Below are positions 43,601 through 49,926 of a stretch of 49,926 nt of DNA, one piece after another. Below the pieces are notes generated by a model. The model was not told the origin of the DNA. It searched no databases and saw only the letters and a program-made list of their open reading frames with translations. Every line of letters begins with the position of its first letter. Within the stretch, counting starts at the first letter, position 1. The translations under genes were made by a program, and so were the position numbers. This DNA comes from JBEOJY01 sp040275305 (lineage in GTDB: Bacteria; Pseudomonadota; Alphaproteobacteria; UBA9219): the NCBI GenBank assembly GCA_040275305.1, contig JBEOJY010000032.1, positions 1-49,926 on the forward strand. Direction: 5' to 3'.

Positions 43601-43902
43601 TACAAGGAAGTGTCTGAAAGCAAGGATTCGTAGTCGCGAGCGCCTTGCAGGATATGAACGATTTCTATTCTCGTTTCATAGACCCGGTAGAAGATCAGAT
43701 AGTTCCGATACACGCAACGACGAATTCCCTTCGATTTATATCGTGGCATCAAGGGACAGGCATGGGGCAACTTGGCAAGTTTTTCTCATCTTTCAAGGAG
43801 TTCATCCACGAATGTCGCTGCGCGATTGGGGTTGCCAAGCCGGATATAGTCGCCAATATTGACAAGCTCCGCATAGGCTTGTTCAGTTATAACAACTTTC
43901 AT
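43600..43902 (-). pseudogene. ParE-type toxin with an internal stop codon
   Basis: Reads as a 100-residue RelE/ParE-fold toxin, too broken to be called as one frame. MKVVITEQAYAELVNIGDYI and the NRAATFVDELLER block are followed by TGA at 43788-43786, then EKLAKLPHACPLMPRYKSKG and YLIFYRVYETRIEIVHILQG, the typical C-terminal strand. TGA is used as a stop elsewhere in the window, so it is not a sense codon. The ATG overlaps the antitoxin's stop (ATGA). The intact protein would bind DNA gyrase or act as a ribosome-independent toxin by family. Confidence 0.85.
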
Positions 43903-44153
43903 TTACGATAGCGTTTGCGCAGAGCTTTTCGAGCGGTCTGCACATCCTGCATGCGTCCGGCATTGGCATCCGCAAGTCCCCTCGCTATGGCATCGTCTAG
44001 AGCGCTCAAGCGCTTCTCATGATCCATCCAGCTTCGCAGAGCCACGCGGACCACTTCGCTGTTCGATCCATAGTCGCCTGCGCTAACCTTATGACGGATC
44101 ATTTTTGCCATTTCGGAGGGTAGCGTGATGGATAATTTTTCCGCATTTTGCAT
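43899..44153 (-). CDS. ParD-type antitoxin (ribbon-helix-helix)
   Basis: An 84-residue antitoxin. The N-terminal 45 residues are a ribbon-helix-helix DNA-binding domain (EKLSITLPSEMAKMIRHKV, YGSNSEVVRVALRSW); the rest is a helical toxin-binding region. It represses its own promoter as a dimer with toxin. Translation is coupled to the ParE gene (ATGA overlap). Because the partner has a premature stop, the antitoxin is now possibly an orphan. Confidence 0.9.
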   Translation of the reverse strand: MQNAEKLSITLPSEMAKMIRHKVSAGDYGSNSEVVRVALRSWMDHEKRLSALDDAIARGLADANAGRMQDVQTARKALRKRYRK

Positions 44154-44313
44154 CGTTGACTCTGATTTTTGTGTCTGGTGATGATCTGGTAGTATTTTAT
44201 CCTATTTTATATGTGTTGGGAAGCGTCGACCATGCGTTCAAACGGCAACTTGCCGGATACGCTCAATACCCCTATATTTCCAGTATGTTATTTTGCAGGA
44301 GTTTTATTTGGCT

Positions 44314-45819
44314 ATGACACACAGCGCCCCAGAGACCGCTTCTCCCGTTTCCGCCGAGGACGAATCCGCGCGGCGCGTGGCGCGGCTTGAGAAGCTCACG
44401 GCGCTTTGCGGCGATCCGTTCCAGATGACATCCTTCGCGAAGACCCATTCCGCGCTGGCGGTCAAGGAGCAGTGCGCGACCTTGGCGGCGGGCGAGAAGA
44501 CGAACCTGCGCGTGTCGGTCGCGGGGCGGGTGATGGCGATCCGCAATGGCGGGATGTTCGTCGTGATCTTGGACGATTCCGATCGTTTACAGATTTTTCA
44601 TGATATCAAAAACGTCGCTCCGGCGCGGGCGCAACTGCTTGATCTGCTCGATTTGGGCGACATCGTGGGCGTGACGGGGCTGGTGCGGCGCACGCCGCGC
44701 GGCGAGATCACGGTAGACGCGGAGGAGCTTGAGGTTTTATCCAAGGCTTTGGAACCGCCGCCGGAGAAATTCCACGGCCTTAAGGACATCGACGCGCGTT
44801 ACCGCCACCGCGAGCAAGACCTTGTGGCGACGCCGCGCACGCGCGAGACTTTGCGGGCGCGGTACAAGATGGTGTCGTCGATCCGGCGTTTTCTCGACGA
44901 TCAAGGCTTCCTCGAAGTCGAAACGCCGATGATGCACGTCATCGCGGGCGGCGCGACGGCCAAGCCTTTCGTCACGCATCACAACAAACTCGATATGCCG
45001 CTTTATATGCGGGTCGCGCCGGAGCTTCACCTTAAACGGCTCGTGATCGGCGGGTTGTCGGAGAAGCTGTACGAGATCAACAGGTGTTTCAGGAACGAGG
45101 GGTTAAGCCCTAAGCATAATCCGGAATTCACGTCGCTGGAGCTGTATCAGGCCTATGTCGACTTCAACGCGATGATTGCCATCAGCGAGGCGATTGTGGC
45201 CCATGCCGCGAAGGTTTTGCACGGCAAGACGCAGGTGAGCTTCGGCGGGACTGAGATCGACTTTACGCCGCCATGGCCGCGCCGCGCGATGCTGGATTTG
45301 ATCAAGGAACATGCCGGGATCAACCTTGCCGTCTGCCGCGACCCCGCCGAAGCGCGGGCGCTGGCCCTGAAGATCGGCGTTCACGTCGCGGAGGGCGTGA
45401 GCTGGGGGCAAGTGGTGGAGGCTGTGTTCGGCGAGAAGGTCGAGGACAAGCTGATCCAGCCGACGCACGTGATCGACCTGCCGAAGGAAATCTCCCCATT
45501 GGCAAAGGCGTGGCCAGAACGTCCGCATGTGGCGCAGCGTTTTGAAGCCTATGTCAACGGGTGGGAGATCATCAACGGTTTCAGCGAGTTGAACGATCCG
45601 CGCGAGCAACGCGCGAGGTTTCTGGAGCAAGCCGAGCAAAAGCGCGGCCCCGACGAGCCGCCGCATCCCATCGACGAGGATTTCATCAAGGCTCTGGCCT
45701 TCGGCATGCCGCCCATGGGAGGCGTTGGCCTCGGCATCGACCGCCTTGGGATGCTGCTGACCGACAGCGCCTCGATCCGCGACGTGATCGCGTTCCCGAC
45801 GATGAAGCCGGTGGGGTGA
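44314..45819 (+). CDS. lysS: lysyl-tRNA synthetase, class II
   Basis: A 501-residue enzyme that charges tRNA-Lys. The N-terminal OB domain lies about 55-150 (SVAGRVMAIRNGGMFVVIL), and class II motif 2 is FRNEGLSPKHNPEFTSLELY, motif 3 GVGLGIDRLGMLL. The start is ATG at 44314 (GGAG 12 bases upstream) or TTG at 44308 (6 bases); the first gives MTHSAPE. The ISPLAKAWP and VAQRFEAYVNGWEIINGF blocks are conserved in the class II lysyl family. Confidence 0.95.
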   Translation: MTHSAPETASPVSAEDESARRVARLEKLTALCGDPFQMTSFAKTHSALAVKEQCATLAAGEKTNLRVSVAGRVMAIRNGGMFVVILDDSDRLQIFHDIKNVAPARAQLLDLLDLGDIVGVTGLVRRTPRGEITVDAEELEVLSKALEPPPEKFHGLKDIDARYRHREQDLVATPRTRETLRARYKMVSSIRRFLDDQGFLEVETPMMHVIAGGATAKPFVTHHNKLDMPLYMRVAPELHLKRLVIGGLSEKLYEINRCFRNEGLSPKHNPEFTSLELYQAYVDFNAMIAISEAIVAHAAKVLHGKTQVSFGGTEIDFTPPWPRRAMLDLIKEHAGINLAVCRDPAEARALALKIGVHVAEGVSWGQVVEAVFGEKVEDKLIQPTHVIDLPKEISPLAKAWPERPHVAQRFEAYVNGWEIINGFSELNDPREQRARFLEQAEQKRGPDEPPHPIDEDFIKALAFGMPPMGGVGLGIDRLGMLLTDSASIRDVIAFPTMKPVG

Positions 45820-45825
45820 GGGTAT

Positions 45826-46653
45826 TTACGTTTTAAGGCTTAGGCGCACAGGCGCATTTCGTTGCCTTGCGCGAGGCGAAGGCCGATGGCTGCTCAGGCG
45901 CCCGGATTCTGTCAACGCGCGCCATTCTTCAAGGTTAGACGCAACGTCGTTTTGTATGCGTTCGGCGGTTTCTGGGGGATGGTGCGCTAAAAACCCTGCG
46001 AGCCTAGTTTGCATCATAGAAGTTGCCAACTCGATTCTTATGCGCACTCCACTTCTTTTTTCGAATTCATCTGCAAGATAAGGGCTAATATTGGGTTTCT
46101 GTAATAATGGAACACACAGCATATTTTCAGGGTGTTGTTCTTTTATTACAGAGGCTATGTCTATGATGCCGATTTTCCCATTCGGCTCTTTTGTGTAATT
46201 GCCGATGCAAATGTCCGAATGTATTGAGCCATACTTTTCCCAAATATCCGCACTGAAAGCCCCCAAGCTACGCCCAATATTCTCCACGTCTGTTTCGTTA
46301 AGTTTGGTCATATCAAATTTTGGGCCAAGCCTTTCCATAACAATAAAGCTAGGGTCGGTTCCCCATGCTAATGGCTTTGGCGTAACATACAGATCATCCT
46401 TCGCCGGATAGAGTTTTTGTAATATTCCGAATTCTCTTTCGACTTGCAGCCCCTCCGGGATTGGATTCCTTTTGAGGGTGACAACTTTTACAACGCAGTC
46501 AGGATCAGCGTCAGGGATTAGCGCGATGCTACTCGGCCCTATACGGAGAATAGTGGCTTCAGGGAATGGCTGCGATTTATCTCCGTCCGCCCAAATTAAA
46601 AGCCTAGTCGCCAGATCGTGCATATATCCAAAATTATCTCCATCATCGAGCAT
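45826..46653 (-). CDS. kinase-fold phosphotransferase-like protein
   Basis: A 275-residue protein with the protein-kinase/aminoglycoside-phosphotransferase fold. Visible are a P-loop-like strand SSIALIPDADPDCVVKVVTL with the ATP-binding Lys in VVK, the Glu in EREFGILQKL, the catalytic loop HSDICIGN (HxDxxxxN) and the metal-binding IIDIAS in place of DFG. The substrate is unknown. AAGGA lies 10 bases before the ATG at 46653; the frame extends 13 codons further upstream. It lies between lysS (convergent) and dprA. Confidence 0.75.
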   Translation of the reverse strand: MLDDGDNFGYMHDLATRLLIWADGDKSQPFPEATILRIGPSSIALIPDADPDCVVKVVTLKRNPIPEGLQVEREFGILQKLYPAKDDLYVTPKPLAWGTDPSFIVMERLGPKFDMTKLNETDVENIGRSLGAFSADIWEKYGSIHSDICIGNYTKEPNGKIGIIDIASVIKEQHPENMLCVPLLQKPNISPYLADEFEKRSGVRIRIELATSMMQTRLAGFLAHHPPETAERIQNDVASNLEEWRALTESGRLSSHRPSPRARQRNAPVRLSLKT

Positions 46654-46754
46654 GGGAAATGCTTCCTTATCGCTTATGACAGACACACGCAAATATTATC
46701 ACAAATTGTGTTAATATAATACTTTCGCTGCCGTTTTTGCTTCAGATTTGCCAG

Positions 46755-47876
46755 TTATCCCACAACCGCCACCCTGCCCCCAGGCTGGCGCTCCAGAAGG
46801 CCTGCCAGTTCGAGTTCCAGAAGGATCGTCAGAATCATAGGCGCGGGGAAGCCTGTGGCGCGGATGAGGTCGTCCACGGCGACGGGCGAGGGGCCGAGCG
46901 CTTCGGCGACGGCTTTGCGGGCCTTGGCGAGCAGGATTTCGTCAAAGCTCGCGCCGTCCGTCGGAGCGTCGGAGAATCCACGCGAGGGAGGCTCTGCGAG
47001 GCGTCTTGGCAGGCTGTGGATATGGGCGAGCACGTCGGCGGCTTTTTCGGTCAGGACCGCCCCCTGCCTCAGCAAATCGTTGGTTCCTCCGCAGCGTGGA
47101 TCGAGCGGCGAGCCGGGAACGGCGAAGACTTCCCTGCCCTGCTCCAGCGCCATGCGGGCCGTGATGAGCGAGCCGGATTTCAGGGCGGCTTCGACCACGA
47201 CCACGCCGAGACTTAAGCCTGAGATGATGCGGTTGCGGCGCGGGAACAGTTTGGCGAAAGGCTCAAGTCCGGCGGGCTGGTCCGAGACGATGCAGCCTTG
47301 CTCGGCGATACGCGCGTAAAGCTCGCGGTTTTCTTCGGGGTAGACGATATCCACGCCTCCCGCGAGGACGGCGACGGTTCCGGTGGCGAGGCTTGCGGCG
47401 TGCGCGGAAGCGTCTATGCCTCGCGCCAGACCGGACACGATGGCGACATTCTCATTCCCTAAATCCCGCGCCAGCGTTTCGGCCATCTTGCGCCCGTTGA
47501 GCGAGGCGTTGCGCGCGCCGACGATACCGATGGCTCGGCGCGGCAGCAAGCCGAGATGGCCCAGAACCGTGATGATCGGCGGCGCGTCTTCGATGGCGGC
47601 AAGCGCTTCGGGGTAATCAGGCTCGCCCCAGCCGATCAGTTTCGCGCCGATTTTTGCGGTTCGCTTTAGCTCTTCGTCGATCAGGTTCTGCGCGGGCAGT
47701 TTAAGGGAGGCTTTGCCGCCTCGCGCCGCGAGTTCCGGCACGGCTTCCAGCGCGGCTTTGGCTGAGCCGAAGCGCCTTAGAAGCTGTCGGAACGTGATCG
47801 GGCCGACATGTTCGGTTCGCGTCAGGCGCAGCCAATCACGACGCTCGTCTTCGCTTAAAGAACGCACAGGATTCAT
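46755..47876 (-). CDS. dprA: DNA-processing protein DprA
   Basis: A 373-residue protein that loads RecA on incoming single-stranded DNA during natural transformation. The Rossmann core shows AIGIVGARNASLNGRKMAE, VSGLARGIDASAHAASL, FPRRNRIISGLS and ITARMALEQGREVFAVPGSP. A C-terminal winged helix (residues about 300-365) follows. The frame runs on upstream, but the ATG at 47876 overlaps the plsY stop (ATGA). No other competence gene is in the window, so natural transformation is not shown. Confidence 0.94.
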   Translation of the reverse strand: MNPVRSLSEDERRDWLRLTRTEHVGPITFRQLLRRFGSAKAALEAVPELAARGGKASLKLPAQNLIDEELKRTAKIGAKLIGWGEPDYPEALAAIEDAPPIITVLGHLGLLPRRAIGIVGARNASLNGRKMAETLARDLGNENVAIVSGLARGIDASAHAASLATGTVAVLAGGVDIVYPEENRELYARIAEQGCIVSDQPAGLEPFAKLFPRRNRIISGLSLGVVVVEAALKSGSLITARMALEQGREVFAVPGSPLDPRCGGTNDLLRQGAVLTEKAADVLAHIHSLPRRLAEPPSRGFSDAPTDGASFDEILLAKARKAVAEALGPSPVAVDDLIRATGFPAPMILTILLELELAGLLERQPGGRVAVVG

Positions 47877-48475
47877 GGGGTTTTGCTCTTGCCCAGCTTG
47901 ATCTTCGGCTCGCGCCCTTCGATCAGCCGCTTGATGTTGTCGCGATGCGTGAAGTAGACCAGCATGGCGGCGGGTACGCCGAAATCCAGCGCCGGGCTTC
48001 CGCCCCAGATCGCGCCATAGACGGGCATGAGGGCTATGGCTACCAGCGCGGCAAGCGACGAATAGCGGAACGCGAAGGCAACAGCGAGCCATGTCGCCAT
48101 GACGGCGAGGCCTGCGGGCCAGCATAGGGCCGTGATCGCGCCGATGGATGTCGCCACGCCTTTGCCGCCTTTGAATTTGAGCCAGACGGGGAAGACGTGG
48201 CCCAGCAAGGCGCAGAAGGCGGCGACTGGCGCGGCCTCCGGGTTCATGGCTCCCAGCGCCAACACGGCCAGCGCGCCTTTCAGGCCATCGAGGAGCAAGG
48301 TCAAGGCCGCGAGTTTCTTGTTGCCGGTGCGCAGGACGTTGGTCGCGCCGATGTTGCCGGAACCTATCGCGCGGATGTCGCCCAATCCCGCAATGCGCGT
48401 GAGAAGCAGGCCGAAGGGAACGCTGCCGATCAGATAGGCGGCAAGCGAGGTGGCGACGAGTATTTCCGGTTTCAT
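47873..48475 (-). CDS. plsY: glycerol-3-phosphate acyltransferase PlsY
   Basis: A 200-residue multi-pass inner-membrane enzyme that uses acyl-phosphate to acylate glycerol-3-phosphate, the first step of phospholipid synthesis. Conserved motifs are GSGNIGATNVLRT, KFKGGKGVATSIG and the C-terminal TNVxR-type region near HRDNIKRLI. A GGGGA Shine-Dalgarno lies upstream. The 3' end overlaps dprA by 4 bases. Confidence 0.94.
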   Translation of the reverse strand: MKPEILVATSLAAYLIGSVPFGLLLTRIAGLGDIRAIGSGNIGATNVLRTGNKKLAALTLLLDGLKGALAVLALGAMNPEAAPVAAFCALLGHVFPVWLKFKGGKGVATSIGAITALCWPAGLAVMATWLAVAFAFRYSSLAALVAIALMPVYGAIWGGSPALDFGVPAAMLVYFTHRDNIKRLIEGREPKIKLGKSKTP

Positions 48476-48536
48476 CTTATGTAATCCCCAAGCCCTGATG
48501 TTCCATTTTTAAGGATACTCGCAAATGGAAGAAACC

Positions 48537-48634
48537 GTCATCGCGAGGAGCCAAAGGCGACGACGCGATCCAGAGTCGAAAGAGCTGTCCTGCGGGACTC
48601 TGGATTGCCACGTCGCTTCGCTCCTCGCAATGAC
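48537..48634. repeat. palindromic intergenic repeat, copy 9
   Basis: GTCATCGCGAGGAGCC, then ACGCGATCCAGAGTCG, GACTCTGGATTGCCACG and GCTCCTCGCAATGAC, a clean, short copy of about 98 bases. Confidence 0.85.
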
Positions 48635-48740
48635 GGCACTTGAAATGCCATTTCGGATTTCTACGGATACAGGATCTAAGTTCCAAGAAGGGTCTGATAA
48701 TTACCATCTTATTACGCGCTCCCCGAACTCCGTTCCCTGC

Positions 48741-49658
48741 TTATGTTACGCCTAGCGTGGCTCTGGCCACTGCCATATCCTTGATGATTTGCGTCTTGAG
48801 CGCGTCGAGGCTGGGGAAAGCTTGCTCGGCGCGCAGGAAGGCTTCGAGGCTTATTTCCCACTCCTGACCATAGATATCTTCGCTGAAATCGAAAAGATGA
48901 ACTTCCAGCAGCTCGGTCTTGCCGTCCACGGTCGGGCGCACGCCGATATTGGCGACTCCGCGATAGGCAAGAGCTTCCCCGGTTCGGCTCGCCTTCACGG
49001 CATAGACGCCGTAGCGCGGACGCAGATAATCTCCGAGCGTCAAATTGGCGGTCGGCACACCGATCACGCGGCCACGGCCAGCGCCTGCCTTGACTTTTCC
49101 GGCGATCGACCAGCGGCGGCCAAGGACGCGGGTGGCGGTTGCGATATCGCCTTCCTGCAATGCCTTCCGCACATGCGAGGAGGAAAGGGATTCTCCGCCG
49201 TCGCCCATCGCCAGCGGAACGGGGGTGACTTCCACGCCGTACGGGGCCAGATCATCGCTGAGAACCTGCATGTTGCCGCTACGCTTGCTGCCATAGACGA
49301 AGTCCGTTCCAGCCAGCACTTGTTGCGCCCCATAAGTTTCGCGCAACACGCGCGCGGCGAAATCCTGCGCCGAAAGTTGCGAGAATTCAGGCGTAAAGGG
49401 CAGCGTGATGACTTCGTCGACGCCAAGTCGGCGCAACAGACTTTCGCGCGTCGCGCTTGAGGTCAGGCGAAACGGGGGGGCGTCGGGGTTCAGGACCGCG
49501 CGGGGGTGCGGTTCGAAGGTCATCACCCGCGCGGGGATGCCTTTAGTTCTTGCAGCAGCTATTGTCGTCGCGACCAGCGCGGCATGGCCACGGTGCACGC
49601 CGTCGAAATTGCCGAGCGCGAGCGCGCCGCCTTTGAGGATCGGGCCTTGTCCCGTCAT
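48741..49658 (-). CDS. ribF: bifunctional riboflavin kinase / FAD synthetase
   Basis: A 305-residue enzyme making FMN then FAD. The N-terminal FAD-synthetase domain has ALGNFDGVHRGHAAL (nucleotidyltransferase HxGH) and the later SSSHVRKAL (ISSTxxR-type); the C-terminal riboflavin-kinase barrel has GRVIGVPTANLTL (GxPTAN) and ANIGVRPTV. The ATG is preceded by GGGGAAAAG. It is single at the right end of the window. Confidence 0.95.
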   Translation of the reverse strand: MTGQGPILKGGALALGNFDGVHRGHAALVATTIAAARTKGIPARVMTFEPHPRAVLNPDAPPFRLTSSATRESLLRRLGVDEVITLPFTPEFSQLSAQDFAARVLRETYGAQQVLAGTDFVYGSKRSGNMQVLSDDLAPYGVEVTPVPLAMGDGGESLSSSHVRKALQEGDIATATRVLGRRWSIAGKVKAGAGRGRVIGVPTANLTLGDYLRPRYGVYAVKASRTGEALAYRGVANIGVRPTVDGKTELLEVHLFDFSEDIYGQEWEISLEAFLRAEQAFPSLDALKTQIIKDMAVARATLGVT

Positions 49659-49764
49659 GGCGTTTCTTTTCCCCTATGCGGGTGGCTGCTGTCCGCGTTG
49701 TCCATTCTTGATCTTCTCATAACTACCAAGGTGATGGGGAAATTTTCACGGCAAGGACGGCCAG

Positions 49765-49926
49765 ATTCCCTCCCCCTTGCGGGGAGGGTTAGGGTGGGGG
49801 ACCAGAAGACAGAAAGCAAGTATCAGGCATCAGAACGACCTTGCGGCAAGACTATGTTTTCTAATCCCTGCTCTCTGCTTGCTGAAGCTCCCCCACCCTA
49901 ACCCTCCCCGCAAGGGGGAGGGAATC
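49765..49926. repeat. element with perfect 38-bp inverted arms and 86-base spacer
   Basis: Arms 49765-49802 and 49889-49926 are exact reverse complements (CCCTCCCCCTTGCGGGGAGG-type sequence). The spacer is 86 bases, as in 41786-41941. The right arm ends at the last base of the window, so it may run further. Confidence 0.9.

Noticed and set aside
43786..43788. Recoding of TGA as Trp, to explain the ParE frame
   Set aside because: Several intact genes here end in TGA (for example shc and queC), so TGA is a stop in this genome.
43645..43911. 88-codon plus-strand frame
   Set aside because: It is the shadow of the ParE-like gene on the minus strand, which has the family's sequence.
47877..48125. 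83-codon upstream extension of dprA
   Set aside because: It lies inside plsY in another frame; the ATG at 47876 overlaps the plsY stop.

Overview
The window looks like a chromosomal segment of a Gram-negative alphaproteobacterium. It carries hopanoid genes (squalene-hopene cyclase, HpnG-type phosphorylase), a LpxR-type outer-membrane lipid A deacylase, a ParDE module, and single-copy housekeeping genes (rlmE, holA, argG, lysS, dprA, plsY, ribF, a UvrD/PcrA-type helicase, queC) with a GC-rich codon bias. Family or genus cannot be resolved from sequence reading alone. TTG starts preceded by a strong Shine-Dalgarno occur more than once.

Layout. 1-898: the 3' part of an ISAs1-family insertion sequence. 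972-2031: two small secreted proteins of unknown function. 2545-6075: hopanoid block (shc, an unknown one-TM protein, hpnG). 6209-8138: an RlmL-type rRNA methyltransferase and queC. 8151-8937: a decayed histidine-phosphatase gene beside a repeat element. 9189-15746: a nucleotide-sugar/glycan locus: an SDR epimerase-like protein, three glycosyltransferases, and an FdtA/FdtB/FdtC-like trio for a 3-amino-3,6-dideoxy sugar. 16444-17712: a palindromic repeat, an IS481-family element with its terminal repeats, and tRNA-Gly(GCC). 18046-21135: thioredoxin-TPR protein, Lon-substrate-domain protein, queuosine-precursor transporter and RidA protein. 21290-23338: a two-gene operon of an SDR and an SHMT-like PLP enzyme. 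23750-28448: an AT-richer envelope/stress block (DUF1328, glycine-zipper lipoprotein, CBS, CsbD-like, YfdX, a KdpE-like regulator lacking its phospho-acceptor, LpxR-like deacylase). 28599-31855: rlmE and two unknown proteins that appear to be divergent paralogues. 31971-37031: UvrD/PcrA-like helicase, aquaporin Z and an unknown protein. 37377-39173: tRNA-Ala(CGC) followed by an AT-rich KAP-family P-loop NTPase gene. 39249-49658: holA, a secreted unknown, argG, parD with a parE carrying an internal stop, lysS, a kinase-fold protein, dprA-plsY and ribF.

The intergenic DNA is unusually rich in repeats. At least nine copies of a 90-160 bp palindromic repeat are present, and two of them sit inside larger units with related ends placed in opposite orientation. 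Two further elements consist of perfect 35-38 bp inverted arms separated by exactly 86 bases. A third family (three copies) ends near genes with a conserved short tail. No CRISPR array or prophage was seen.

The items most worth a second look are the regulator with Ala in place of the phospho-acceptor Asp, the KAP NTPase next to tRNA-Ala, the paralogous unknown pair, the SDR/SHMT-like operon, the poly-C leader of aqpZ, the inactivated ParE, and the repeat elements.
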